A DNA stretch of 37,917 nucleotides from Chryseobacterium koreense CCUG 49689 (GTDB lineage Bacteria > Bacteroidota > Bacteroidia > Flavobacteriales > Weeksellaceae), in NCBI RefSeq assembly GCF_001045435.1, contig NZ_LFNG01000023.1:1-37917 (forward strand), read 5' to 3'. The translations under genes and the position numbers were made by a program. The notes beneath the pieces are model-generated. The model was given only the letters and a program-made list of their open reading frames with translations. It was not told the origin of the DNA and made no database searches. The first letter of the stretch is position 1, and each line of letters opens with the position of its first letter. Shown here piece after piece: positions 1-6,782 of the stretch.

Positions 1-19
1 TGGCAATAAGATCTGACAA

Positions 20-125
20 GGCAAGTGTTTATGCCGGTTTCGGCAGTTTTTGCCGATAAAGGCGGTTATTGCCGAAAAGGGCGTTTTCTGCCGAATTTGC
101 CGAAAATGACCGGATTTGCCGATCT
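20..125. repeat. GCCG-rich degenerate short repeats
   Basis: The pentamer TGCCG/TGCCGA recurs about six times in roughly 100 bases, alternating with GGCGGTT- and GGCGTT-like pieces. No ORF with coding character covers it. It could be a degenerate tandem repeat or a cluster of binding half-sites at the edge of the accessory island. I see no promoter or gene in bases 1-150. Confidence 0.4.
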
Positions 126-154
126 CTATTTTAATGCATTCTCATGCTTTATGG

Positions 155-188
155 TGGGGGATGACTGGGGGATGACTAGGGGATGACA
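155..188. repeat. Three-copy tandem GGGGATGACT repeat
   Basis: The unit GGGGATGACT is repeated three times with small differences, then decays into GGGAGGTGGGTGG. The stop codon of the truncated glyoxalase-like gene on the minus strand lies inside this repeat, so the repeat marks the breakpoint where the 3' part of that gene was lost. Confidence 0.5.
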
Positions 189-427
189 GGGAGGTGGGTG
201 GGAGCGTCCGTTCCTTGACCCGTCCAGAAATACAGCTGTCCATAGTTTTCTGTCGGAACAAGGTTTTTAAATAGAAAAAAGTGAACTTCTGCATTGTCCT
301 TTTTAAGAATCAAATACTCGGGATAATCGGAATTACCAATGTCTGCGAAGCCTAGCTTTGACATATAAAATGCTTTTGTAACTGATTTGTCACGCATTGG
401 CAGTTTAGGGTTTACGGCGGTCAGCAT
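176..427 (-). pseudogene. Glyoxalase/bleomycin-resistance-type protein, 3' truncated
   Basis: The first 67 or so residues match the start of small bleomycin-binding/VOC-superfamily proteins: an opening beta strand (LTAVNPKLPMRD), the helix KAFYMSKLGF, then LILKKDNAEVHFFLFK and ENYGQLYF. Family members are usually about 120 residues, as two beta-alpha-beta-beta-beta units. Here the second unit is missing and the last 15 or so residues (WTGQGTDAPTHLPVIP) are unrelated, read from the GGGGATGACT repeat. I chose the second of two adjacent ATG codons. It probably has no function, because VOC proteins need both halves to form the binding cleft. Confidence 0.6.
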
Positions 428-584
428 CATTATTAAAAGTCTTTGTAAAAAATTTGCTTAGTAAATGATTGTTTTGAATTTTTGTCCTACGGTAGGAGCC
501 AACACCCAAATATTCTAAAGTTTCCTTGTCGAAATCAAACGTCCTGATTTGTTCTAAAGCTTTCTCTGCTAAAGGGTCATTCAT
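405..584 (-). CDS. Small hypothetical protein, 59 aa
   Basis: An ATG-started ORF encodes 59 residues with ordinary composition (DPLAEKALEQ, FDFDKETLEYLGVGSYRRT). It lies directly upstream of the glyoxalase-like fragment and overlaps its start by 23 bases in another frame. I do not recognise a family. The start codon lies inside intergenic repeat copy A, so it may be a C-terminal fragment of a longer protein that gained a start from the repeat. The amphipathic helix and basic tail look coding, but evidence for expression is weak. Confidence 0.4.
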   Translation of the reverse strand: MNDPLAEKALEQIRTFDFDKETLEYLGVGSYRRTKIQNNHLLSKFFTKTFNNDADRRKP

Positions 585-670
585 TTGGCTTCACCGAACT
601 TGAAAATTTCCTGTCTTTTAAGAAAACGACCCGAGACGCACCCGAAATGAGCGACCTAAAGTTAGTTGTT
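575..670 (-). repeat. Dispersed intergenic repeat, copy A
   Basis: It shares the blocks GGTCATTCATTTGGCTTCAC, GAGACGCA, CCGAA, GAGCGA and TAAAG with copies at 5042-5199, 5810-5930 and 6783-6895. It sits about 14 bases 3' of the HTH antitoxin gene. A short inverted pair (CTTTT/AAAAC) remains where the other copies have the GTTTTG/CAAAAC hairpin. This is the most diverged copy. Confidence 0.6.
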
Positions 671-683
671 AAGCAACGTGCTT

Positions 684-974
684 TTATAGGTCTATTGAAA
701 TCCTAACTTTTCCACCAAGACCTTTTTCAACAATGTCGAACAAGGTTTTAAGGGTCAAGTTACCACCATTATTTTCGATTTTCGAAATATATTCCCGTTT
801 TTTATCGACCAAATCCGCAAGTTCGGATTGGGTTAAGTGTTTGTCTTCCCTTGCTTTACGTAGTAATAAACCTACTTTGAAGGATTCAAAATCTCTTTCA
901 AGTTCATCACGTCTTTCGGTTCCTTTTTTACCGTAAACATTATCTTTTATTTCTTTCCAACTTTTAGTTTCCAT
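684..974 (-). CDS. XRE-family antitoxin of a type II toxin-antitoxin module
   Basis: A 96-residue protein with a charged N-terminal helix (about 1-32) followed by a Cro/C1-type helix-turn-helix. The HTH core is LTQSELADLVDKKREYISKI (about 47-66), followed by NGGNLTLKTLFDIVEKG, as in HigA-like antitoxins. It would bind and neutralise the toxin encoded just upstream and repress their shared promoter. The gene is second in a toxin-first operon; its first codons overlap the toxin's 3' end by 11 bases, which suggests coupled translation. Toxin-first order is typical of higBA. No HigA-specific metal or peptidase domain is present. Confidence 0.88.
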   Translation of the reverse strand: METKSWKEIKDNVYGKKGTERRDELERDFESFKVGLLLRKAREDKHLTQSELADLVDKKREYISKIENNGGNLTLKTLFDIVEKGLGGKVRISIDL

Positions 975-1317
975 TTTCCTTTGATTTTTGTTCGTAATAT
1001 TCAGCTTTTATTTTTATCGCCTTCTTGATTTCGTTTTTTGGTGTCTTTTGCGTTTTCTTTTGAAAACCATTCATTAAGACAACTAGTTTTTCACCATCAA
1101 AGAAGCAAAAAACTCTCCAGATGTTTGAACCTAATTGAATTCTTGCCTCATACAGTCCATCAGTTCCCGTAATATGTTTTAGATAATTTGAAGGAACACG
1201 TTCAAGAGTTTCAATCGCTTCAATAATTTTGAAAATTTTATTTTGAACTCTTTCATCCTGTTGGGAAAGAAATTCTTCAAAATATTTCCTAAACGATATG
1301 ACTTCTCTCACTTTCAT
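964..1317 (-). CDS. RelE/HigB-type toxin (phage Gp49-like family)
   Basis: A 117-residue protein with the RelE/HigB layout: N-terminal helices (residues about 1-40), then YLKHITGTDGLYEARI, the strand NIWRVFCFFDGEKLVVLMNG and the conserved tail FQKKTQKTPKNEIKKA, which is highly typical of the Gp49-like toxin family in Bacteroidota. Such toxins are ribosome-dependent mRNA endonucleases, with basic and aromatic residues in the last strand and tail positioning the mRNA. The start is the only ATG before the conserved region and is followed by V-R-E. It is operonic with the XRE antitoxin (11-base overlap). The module appears intact. Confidence 0.88.
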   Translation of the reverse strand: MKVREVISFRKYFEEFLSQQDERVQNKIFKIIEAIETLERVPSNYLKHITGTDGLYEARIQLGSNIWRVFCFFDGEKLVVLMNGFQKKTQKTPKNEIKKAIKIKAEYYEQKSKENGN

Positions 1318-1396
1318 AAAAGCAAAGGTAATTTAAAAGTTACATTTTTCCAAGTAATTTGCGGTAAATTTCTATGAACGCAAGTCGCTACGTTAA

Positions 1397-1646
1397 GCGG
1401 GCATCAACCGCAAAGTATGGTTTGATTCTACCTGCGCGACATTAAATCAGTTGGGTGAGACAGAACAAATACGGTTGGAAATGATTGCCATCCATCGCAT
1501 TCTTGCCCCATTAGGAATTGAGCTGGCGTCTTCATCTGTTTTTCAAATACTGGTTTGACTTCGGCGAAACTGAAGATTACTTGTATTGTGGAAAAAACGA
1601 AAGCTTGGTTATTACAGACTTGCGTTCAGTGTCAGTTCGCTTATAA
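1397..1646 (+). pseudogene. Coding remnant in two frames
   Basis: This plus-strand stretch of the gap between the HigB-type toxin and the HpaII-like gene has coding character but no intact ORF. The first piece (1397-1558) reads KVWFDSTCATLNQLGETEQI and then LEMIAIHRILAPLGIELA. The second (1542-1646, another frame) reads FKYWFDFGETEDYLYCGKNE followed by LVITDLRSVSVRL and a stop. One or more frame-disrupting events seem to separate them, and the 3' end overlaps the stop of the HpaII-like gene by six bases. I do not recognise the family. Confidence 0.35.
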
Positions 1647-2627
1647 AAATCTTATTTGCAGGTTCAATTTGAAATATAGTTGTGTGTCTTGTTTGTAAAC
1701 AGTTCCAAATTCGTGTCGTGTGCTGCTTGCAGTTTCGAGTTTAGTATTAGAGAACAGATAATCTTCAAATTCATTTCGGTTGTAAATGTGGTAACACAAA
1801 ATTTCTCCATCATCTTTTACAACTAAATAACCGCCTGTTGCATCAAGTTCGCCTGTCCAAACTTTTGCCGGCATCATTCCTAATGCAATATCTGTTAGAA
1901 AACGTTTGATTTTGTAGGTGTAAAATGGATGGTTGTTCTCCAGGTTATAACCAAGTGGATTTGTTTTTGAAATTTCCGTTACCAAGTCCGAAGTTTTGGA
2001 AAGATTTGAGGTAAAAAACAAAAATACAATCTCTGAAATTATCTTTGGTAAAGCGCTGTCAATTAAAACCAAGTTGTTTTCAAAAACCAAACTTTCAGGC
2101 TTGTCGAAAGCAAATTTGCCTTTTAGTTTTTGAAGTTCTTCTATGCGGTCTTTGATTTTGCTTCTTGTGTCAATTGCGTTTATATCTTCAACTTGTTTCG
2201 CAGTTAGATTAAGCTTATTTACTTTGTAAATAAAGTTTGTCGTTTTTCCCGCATTTAGTAGGGTAGAAGCACCACCAAGTTGCGATTTTATACTAAAACC
2301 AAGTTCAGGATTTGTGCCTGTTCGTTGGTCGTGAATGATAATGCGAATATCACTTTTTACAGTTGATTTTGCTTTAAGAGAATGACTATTAAAAGAATTG
2401 ATGAAATTTTCAATTTCGGGAACAGAGAATGTGGCAGACGTTTTTTCCTTAAGTTTGGTTAAGAGAAAATAGGCTTGTTTTTGAAACTCGTTTACAGAAA
2501 TTCTTACTTCTTCATTGTTGTTTTTAACGATTACCAAGTCGTTTGCGTAGCCAAATTCAAAAGTTCCGTTTGATTCATCACGCAACACTTTGACAATCGG
2601 AAAAATCAGATTTTCAATTTTATTCAA
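1641..2627 (-). CDS. HpaII-like type II restriction endonuclease, N-terminus missing
   Basis: The product resembles the HpaII restriction endonuclease family (recognition CCGG). The C-terminal half carries NPLGYNLENNHPFYTYKIKR, then AKVWTGELDATGGYLVVKDD, and ends in FKLNLQIRF. Coding similarity continues upstream of the only available start (TTG at 2627) as KWSEVYTLLKVIADKQLFAG, which corresponds to the usual N-terminal helix. In that frame the codon just before it is the TAA that ends the upstream HNH gene, and no ATG exists in between. The first 8 or so residues and the normal start are therefore lost. The enzyme is either translated from TTG without its first helix or is dead. No cytosine methyltransferase is present in the window, and CCGG occurs in the local DNA, both of which favour an inactive product. 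Confidence 0.7.
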   Translation of the reverse strand: MNKIENLIFPIVKVLRDESNGTFEFGYANDLVIVKNNNEEVRISVNEFQKQAYFLLTKLKEKTSATFSVPEIENFINSFNSHSLKAKSTVKSDIRIIIHDQRTGTNPELGFSIKSQLGGASTLLNAGKTTNFIYKVNKLNLTAKQVEDINAIDTRSKIKDRIEELQKLKGKFAFDKPESLVFENNLVLIDSALPKIISEIVFLFFTSNLSKTSDLVTEISKTNPLGYNLENNHPFYTYKIKRFLTDIALGMMPAKVWTGELDATGGYLVVKDDGEILCYHIYNRNEFEDYLFSNTKLETASSTRHEFGTVYKQDTQLYFKLNLQIRFL

Positions 2628-2696
2628 GTTGCTGTCGCCTGCAAAAAGTTGTTTATCGGCAATTACTTTAAGAAGTGTGTAAACTTCACTCCATTT

Positions 2697-3464
2697 TTAT
2701 TTTTTAAAAATTTCGTGATAATGAAAATCTAAAAATTCTTTTGAAGGAAGAAATCTATCAGGTAAAATGATAGTTTGATTTTGATATTTTTTGAAGAAAT
2801 CATTTACGGCTAATTCATTTGAATAATCATCAAAAAAATTAGAAACTAATATTTTATAATCGGGCGTAACAGTAATGAAACCTCTGTCGAAAGCTTTGTC
2901 GTGAATTGAATTTAAACATAATCCATTATTAGGATTAGTTCGATTGTCTTTATCTTTTGCCCAAGGAACGATATGACTTGCAACCAAAAAATCAGGAATA
3001 GATAATCCTGTTATACAACATTTCAAATTGTATGAAGATAAGATTGTGCTTCTGAAAAAATTCTGATTTACTCTTGCTTTAATAACTGTTTCTCGTTCTT
3101 CTCCTTTTGGTAAATCTACAATATCAAAATCCTCAATTTGTTCAATGGTTTTGTTTTGAAATTCAGCGATTAATTTTTCACTATCAAAAGCTAATTTATC
3201 CCAATTTCCATTAAACTCATTCCAAACTTCTTCTTCTAATTTACTTCCATTTACTAAACCTGTAATTCCTTGTTTTTTTAATTCAGGGTCAAGTCGTCCA
3301 AAGTTTCCAACTTTCATATTCAAGGCTGAAGGACTTCTGCCAATCATATTGGCATATTTAATAATCGTTGGATTGTTTTTGCTACTACTTTTGAATGGAA
3401 CTTTACAGTAAACATTAAAGGCAACAATGGTTTCTTCTCTTGTCCAATTATTACTTTTTGCCAT
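2697..3464 (-). CDS. HNH endonuclease, restriction-type
   Basis: A protein of about 255 residues. Its N-terminal part (about 5-90) has a Myb/HTH-like opening (NNWTREETIVAFNVYCKVPF) and MIGRSPSALNMKVGNFGRLD, as seen in putative restriction HNH endonucleases. The C-terminal half carries the nuclease: CCITGL, VASHIVPW (metal-binding region), NPNNGLCLNSIHDKAFDRGF. This fits the HNH_2 type that cuts DNA with one divalent metal. The start chosen is the second nearby ATG (MAKSNN); 3470 is an alternative. It overlaps the small upstream ORF and is followed without a spacer by the headless HpaII-like reading frame. Its sequence target is unknown; it could restrict modified DNA or be the partner of a lost modification gene. 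Confidence 0.75.
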   Translation of the reverse strand: MAKSNNWTREETIVAFNVYCKVPFKSSSKNNPTIIKYANMIGRSPSALNMKVGNFGRLDPELKKQGITGLVNGSKLEEEVWNEFNGNWDKLAFDSEKLIAEFQNKTIEQIEDFDIVDLPKGEERETVIKARVNQNFFRSTILSSYNLKCCITGLSIPDFLVASHIVPWAKDKDNRTNPNNGLCLNSIHDKAFDRGFITVTPDYKILVSNFFDDYSNELAVNDFFKKYQNQTIILPDRFLPSKEFLDFHYHEIFKK

Positions 3465-3666
3465 TTTCAATTTTTATTATTTCAAGATTAGAAACATCAT
3501 AATCTACTAAAATTTCATTTAATAACTCTTTAGTCAAATCAGAATTTCCAATAAGAATAGTACGAAAAATTTCAACTCTGTCATCAGCAGTCAATTCGTT
3601 TAATTTTTCATCATCTCGAAAGAATTTCATAAAATCTTCTCTGGCTATTTTTTGATAATTCTCCAT
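3451..3666 (-). CDS. Small acidic protein upstream of HNH endonuclease
   Basis: A 71-residue acidic, probably all-helical protein (IAREDFMKFFRDDEKL, TADDRVEIFRTILIGNSD, LTKELLNEIL). Its 3' end overlaps the HNH start by 14-20 bases, so the two are likely translated together. I do not recognise a family. Position and acidity suggest a partner or DNA-mimic-like regulator of the nuclease, which is inference only. An in-frame ATG four codons earlier (3678) lies inside the structured element upstream, so I prefer MENYQK as the start. Confidence 0.55.
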   Translation of the reverse strand: MENYQKIAREDFMKFFRDDEKLNELTADDRVEIFRTILIGNSDLTKELLNEILVDYDVSNLEIIKIENGKK

Positions 3667-3681
3667 TATATGCGGCATTTT

Positions 3682-3764
3682 GCGTTAGGGATTATAGTGG
3701 AAATCCTTTTTGTGAGGAACGAACAAAAAGATTGGAACGCAAAGTCCGACTGTAGGGAACGCCC
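3682..3764. repeat. Structured intergenic element with hairpin, replacing the vsr 3' end
   Basis: It starts GCGTTAGGGATTATAGTGG and ends GGGAACGCCC, so GCGTT/AACGC close the element. Inside, CTTTTTGT (3706-3713) pairs exactly with ACAAAAAG (3723-3730) around a 9-base loop, followed by GATTGGAACG and GTCCGACT. From memory this pattern (GTGGAAATCC, hairpin, GATTGGAACG, CCCGACT-like, GGGAACGCC) recurs in intergenic regions of many flavobacteria; I could not verify this here. The vsr reading frame loses family similarity exactly where the element begins. Confidence 0.5.
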
Positions 3765-4039
3765 AAATCATTTTTTTTATTCCAAAATTCTTGATATGTT
3801 TTGTGGTCATTTTTTCGTTCATACCAATCTTTTCCGTGCCAAAATTCTCCGTCAACGAAAATTGCGAGCTTGATATTTTTAAAAGTTAAGTCGGGTTTTC
3901 CGAAAACTGTTTTATTGTTTTTTCGGTAACGGTGTCCACGGGCATAAAGCGTTTTAGCCAATAAAAGTTCAGGTTTTGTTCCTGCAGATTTGTTGGCTTG
4001 CATACTTTTTCTTCTTTGTTCTTTGGTCAATTTGTCCAT
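3692..4039 (-). pseudogene. vsr: Very short patch repair endonuclease, 3' truncated
   Basis: Residues 1-89 match Vsr: the opening MDKLTKEQRRKSMQANKS, the GTKPELLLAKTLYARGHRYR segment, FGKPDLTF with the catalytic Asp at about 50, and IFVDGEFWHGKDW with the catalytic His region. Family members continue for about 45 more residues, including the zinc-site and GWKVLRFW-type end. Here the match stops after EFWNKK, and the last 26 residues are read from the structured element at 3682-3764. Vsr nicks next to T:G mismatches arising from deaminated 5-methylcytosine and normally travels with a cytosine-5 methyltransferase, which is absent. The gene belongs to a broken HpaII-type locus and is probably inactive. 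Confidence 0.8.
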
Positions 4040-4236
4040 ATCACAAAGTTAAAAAATAAGTTTCGTTTTGTTCGTTGTTTTCTGGTTGTTCGGGTTTCCT
4101 AAGCTTGCCTGTAACTCCCAAATCTGCAAGATTATTCCCAATCCACCAAAGTGTGATCAAATGCATTTATATGCAGATTATCAGTTGTATAAAATGCGTT
4201 TATCTTTGTGGTTAATTCAAAATACGCCACCATTTT

Positions 4237-4851
4237 TCAGCAGATTTTTTTTGAAACTCCGGCTTGCATTGGTGGGCATTTAACGGTTCCGTAGCTGCAA
4301 TAGACACAACAGTCGCCTGGCAATGGTTTCAGCCGGGTTTTGCATTGTTCACATTCGTAGAAATACACACAGGCATCAGTCGGCATCATTTCGTCTTTTT
4401 TGTGTCCACAGTTGGGGCAGGTAATGGTCGATTTGAGTTCCACGGTGCTGCCGTTGTAGGTTGAACAAGTGTCGCAGGTTTGGTGCCTTTTATTTAGTTT
4501 ATAGTTCCAGATTGTCGCCATGAGCAGTCCAAACATACCGGCGTAAAGAAGATAGATCCAGTATTCGCTGTCGTTAAAATGGTAACCATAAAAAATCAAG
4601 ATTCCGCTTGGAATAGCGACCATCAAGGGATACATGCAGCGGTGTTTTCGATACGAAATATAGAGTCCGCCAACTGAAATTAAAACCATGGCCTGAAAAA
4701 TCCACATGGTCCACCCGCCAAAAAGTTCAAAGCTCCCAAGTCCAAGAGCCGAAGCGGCAAATGCAAATAATGGAAAACAGCATGGCGAAAAAATCGCGGT
4801 CAAAAACAATCCTGTAGTTCCAAATTGGTCCATATTGCCGGTAAGTTTCAT
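4237..4851 (-). CDS. MerC-like membrane protein fused to a GDCCVxC cysteine domain
   Basis: Starting at MKLTGNMDQFG (4851), the protein is 204 residues. The N-terminal 110 or so resemble MerC: four hydrophobic segments, with a CC pair in FSPCCFPLFAFAASALG in the first. MerC-type proteins carry Hg(II) or other thiophilic metals across the inner membrane. A soluble tail follows with CDTCS, a zinc-ribbon-like CPNCGHKKDEMMPTDACVYF, CEQCK and GDCCVYCSYGTVKCPP, the signature of the GDCCVxC family, which in some bacteria contains selenocysteine. The two parts are often separate or adjacent genes; here they are one polypeptide. A 41-codon secreted peptide lies 37 bases upstream. Start codons further upstream would overlap that peptide gene and are disfavoured. 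Confidence 0.78.
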   Translation of the reverse strand: MKLTGNMDQFGTTGLFLTAIFSPCCFPLFAFAASALGLGSFELFGGWTMWIFQAMVLISVGGLYISYRKHRCMYPLMVAIPSGILIFYGYHFNDSEYWIYLLYAGMFGLLMATIWNYKLNKRHQTCDTCSTYNGSTVELKSTITCPNCGHKKDEMMPTDACVYFYECEQCKTRLKPLPGDCCVYCSYGTVKCPPMQAGVSKKIC

Positions 4852-4888
4852 GATCTGTTTTTTTTGTGTTTTATGGTGGCAGTGTTGG

Positions 4889-5014
4889 TTATGAAGTTTC
4901 GGGATCGTTCGGAGCGGATTTAAATATTGGGTTTCCGTTTTTGTCAATTTGAGCATAGAGATTTGAGCTCGCGAATATAATCAGGAACAAAAAAATTGAT
5001 AAATGTCTTTTCAT
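4889..5014 (-). CDS. Short secreted peptide, 41 aa
   Basis: ATG at 5014 opens a 41-residue ORF. It has a clear signal peptide (MKRHLSIFLFLIIFASSNLY-A) cleaved before QIDKNGNPIF, ending with KSAPNDPETS. The QIDKNGNP motif after the signal sequence reminds me of longer secreted flavobacterial proteins, so this may be a truncated descendant of such a gene instead of a true peptide. A TATTTTG-like -7 box lies just upstream on the same strand. It precedes the MerC-like gene and may be cotranscribed with it. Confidence 0.5.
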   Translation of the reverse strand: MKRHLSIFLFLIIFASSNLYAQIDKNGNPIFKSAPNDPETS

Positions 5015-5041
5015 CTTTGGTCAAAATATTTCTGTCAACTT

Positions 5042-5199
5042 CTGGCAGTATGGTAAATGGGCGAACGGTACCTCTTTTTTTTTTCTAAGGAATCGGTGAT
5101 TGGTCATTCATTTGTTTTTGCTTACCCGGAGGTTTCTTGTTTTTCAGACAAAACCACTCGAGACGCAGCCGAACTGAGCGAAGATAAAGCTTGGTTAAT
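5042..5199 (-). repeat. Dispersed intergenic repeat, copy B
   Basis: It shares a long left block with copy C (CTGGCAGT..TGGTAAA, GCGAACGG, CCTCTTTTTT, CTAAGGAATCGGTGATTGG, TCATTCATTT). Its right block is shared with copies A and D (GAGACGCAGCCGAACTGAGC, GAAG, TAAAG). It ends about 12 bases 3' of the ParE/RelE toxin stop. The TTGTTTTT-CAGA-CAAAAC hairpin is recognisable. Confidence 0.7.
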
Positions 5200-5211
5200 A
5201 GGCGATTGTTT

Positions 5212-5511
5212 TTATATTTTCCTCTTTTTTGGAGATTGTCTGTTTGAAAAGAATGATAATATTTCAACATTTTCATTTTTCACCCTGTAATACCTAGAAT
5301 TATATTTCAAAATTACAGCTTTGTGGACATCTATAATTTCAGACTTTGGAAATAAGTTTGGGTTTTGAGAAATCAGTTCTGTTATGCTTTCAATTTTCCG
5401 GACAAGTTTTATAATTTCATTTTCCGTGAAATTTTGCTCCAAATATGCTATTGTTTTCTTCAACTCGTTTTTTGAGTTGGTCGTCCAAAGAATATTATAA
5501 CCACTTTTCAT
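5212..5511 (-). CDS. ParE/RelE-type toxin
   Basis: A 99-residue protein with the ParE/RelE fold pattern: the first strand YNILWTTNSKNELKKTIAYL, a helical pair, then ISQNPNLFPKSE, the strand HKAVILKYNSRYYRV and the terminal EILSFFSNRQSPKKR, the usual ending of this family in Bacteroidota. Members poison gyrase (ParE) or cleave mRNA (RelE); sequence alone does not decide which. It is the second gene of an antitoxin-first operon, overlapping the antitoxin by 17 bases. Confidence 0.88.
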   Translation of the reverse strand: MKSGYNILWTTNSKNELKKTIAYLEQNFTENEIIKLVRKIESITELISQNPNLFPKSEIIDVHKAVILKYNSRYYRVKNENVEILSFFSNRQSPKKRKI

Positions 5512-5734
5512 ACATTTTTCTTGCCGTAGCGTGTGGTTCTAATTTTCCTTCGTTGGCTTCCGCGATTCCTTTTTCGATAGATTCTTTTTCTTCATTTGAA
5601 ATGCTGTTCCACCAATCTTTGGTTTCTTCTTTTCTGAGTTTTAGCAGTTTTTCAATAATAGAACTATCCTCCAATGTCGATAACCATTGGATCAATTCTA
5701 ATTTTTTATTTTGTATTTGCAGGTCTGTGTTCAT
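5495..5734 (-). CDS. Antitoxin (addiction-module component type)
   Basis: A 79-residue, mostly helical acidic protein: QIQNKKLELIQWLSTLEDSS, IIEKLLKLRKEETKDWWNSI, then SNEEKESIEKGIAEANEGKL and PHATARKMYEKWL. The middle and C-terminal portions match small antitoxins that pair with ParE/RelE toxins in Bacteroidota, where the C-terminal helix wraps the toxin. The overlap with the toxin gene (17 bases) and the order support a complete, coupled module. No clear DNA-binding motif is visible, so autoregulation cannot be judged. Confidence 0.85.
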   Translation of the reverse strand: MNTDLQIQNKKLELIQWLSTLEDSSIIEKLLKLRKEETKDWWNSISNEEKESIEKGIAEANEGKLEPHATARKMYEKWL

Positions 5735-5809
5735 TTCAAATCTTTTCTCAAATTTAAAACTAATTTTTAAGTTAAGTGAAAAAGCTTTTCATAAAGTGGG
5801 GTATAGCGT

Positions 5810-5930
5810 CTGGCAGTTTGGTAAAGAGGCGAACGGGCATTGCCTCTTTTTTCATTTTCTAAGGAATCGGTGATTGGTCATTCATTTGGCTTCACCGAAC
5901 TGAGGGATTCTTGTTTTGCAGACAAAACGA
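5810..5930 (-). repeat. Dispersed intergenic repeat, copy C
   Basis: Its left part is nearly identical to copy B (CTGGCAGTTTGGTAAAG, GCGAACGGG, CTAAGGAATCGGTGATTGG). Its middle is nearly identical to copy D (GGCTTCACCGAACTG, GATTCTTGTTTTGCAGACA). The right arm present in copies B and D is missing. An AGAGGC/GCCTCT stem (5825-5847) followed by T residues could act as a plus-strand terminator. The copy lies about 33 bases 3' of the PIN toxin gene. Confidence 0.7.
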
Positions 5931-5962
5931 AAGATTGGCAATTTTGCGACATAGCGGTTACG

Positions 5963-6376
5963 CTATTGTGTTGCTAAAAATTGTGAAATTTTAAGAATAT
6001 TGGTTTTTTCAAATTTTTCTAAAACTAATAAATCTTGATCTCCAGTTAGTAGAAAGTCTGCATTAGAATCTTTGGACAAAGAAAGCAGGAAGTTGTCTTT
6101 TTCATCTCTGCAAATTTCTACATTACTTGAAACATCAATAAACTCTGCATATTCTTCTATCGTTTCAATTAGGTTTTCTGTGTCTTCTTGCGAAAAAAAG
6201 CGTCTCAGCTTTGGTCTTTTGATTACTTCTAAAAATTCATTTAACAGTTCTTCACTGAAAATTAATGTACATTTTCTTTCAAAAATAATTTCATCGAGTT
6301 GGGCATAATTTTTTGAAATCAAAAAGCTGATCCAAAGATTTGTATCAAGTATAATTCTTTGGCTTTTACTTTTCAT
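5963..6376 (-). CDS. PIN-domain toxin ribonuclease
   Basis: A 137-residue protein (start MKSKSQR at 6376) of the COG1569-type PIN family. It shows the first acidic motif ILDTNLWISFL, then IFSEELLNEFLEVIKRPKL, DEKDNFLLSLSKDSNADFLL with the central acidic residues, and TGDQDLL. PIN toxins of type II modules cleave RNA with a cluster of acidic residues binding Mg. It is the second gene after its putative antitoxin, overlapping it by 11 bases. ATG at 6388 would lengthen the overlap and add only four residues. All expected acidic motifs are present, so it is probably active. Confidence 0.85.
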   Translation of the reverse strand: MKSKSQRIILDTNLWISFLISKNYAQLDEIIFERKCTLIFSEELLNEFLEVIKRPKLRRFFSQEDTENLIETIEEYAEFIDVSSNVEICRDEKDNFLLSLSKDSNADFLLTGDQDLLVLEKFEKTNILKISQFLATQ

Positions 6377-6581
6377 ATCTTTTGGCACGAACTTTTTCTA
6401 CTTCATTTGTTATTTCATCGAGACTTGGAGCGGACTTTGCATTAGAACGAAGTTTTTTAAGTACATCTGCAAAACCTTTCTTTGGTTCTTCTTTAATTGA
6501 AATCAAATCCAAATCTGCCAAGCTTTTTAGCAGCTTAACAGCTTTGGGGTTCAATATATCAATTCTAATACTTGTATTCAT
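6366..6581 (-). CDS. Putative antitoxin partner of the PIN toxin
   Basis: A 71-residue protein beginning with a beta strand (MNTSIRIDILNPKAVKLLKS), then a helix (LADLDLISIKEE), then PSLDEITNEVEKVRAKRYE. A short beta strand followed by a charged C-terminal helix is the common build of DUF2683-like and Phd-like antitoxins next to PIN toxins in Bacteroidota. I do not recognise the exact family. Position (first gene, 11-base overlap with the toxin) is the main evidence. Confidence 0.75.
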   Translation of the reverse strand: MNTSIRIDILNPKAVKLLKSLADLDLISIKEEPKKGFADVLKKLRSNAKSAPSLDEITNEVEKVRAKRYEK

Positions 6582-6782
6582 TGTTTTAAATTTATACCAA
6601 ATGTATGAAAAATTATGTTTTGGGATAGTGATTTTGCTATGCCGCGTAAAGGAAAAAGGATAGACGAGATGAGAGCCTAAAACTAATTCAGATTAGCTAC
6701 TTTCATAAGAGAATCAAGATGCTGTTGGGATGCCACAGCAGGTTCCGTCCAGCGGGCTTTATTTCTTTCTTATTTATTTTTC

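Noticed and set aside
4140..4215. Plus-strand promoter TATCTTTG near 4200
   Set aside because: The -7 box is a good match, but no plus-strand gene follows; the next gene is on the minus strand.
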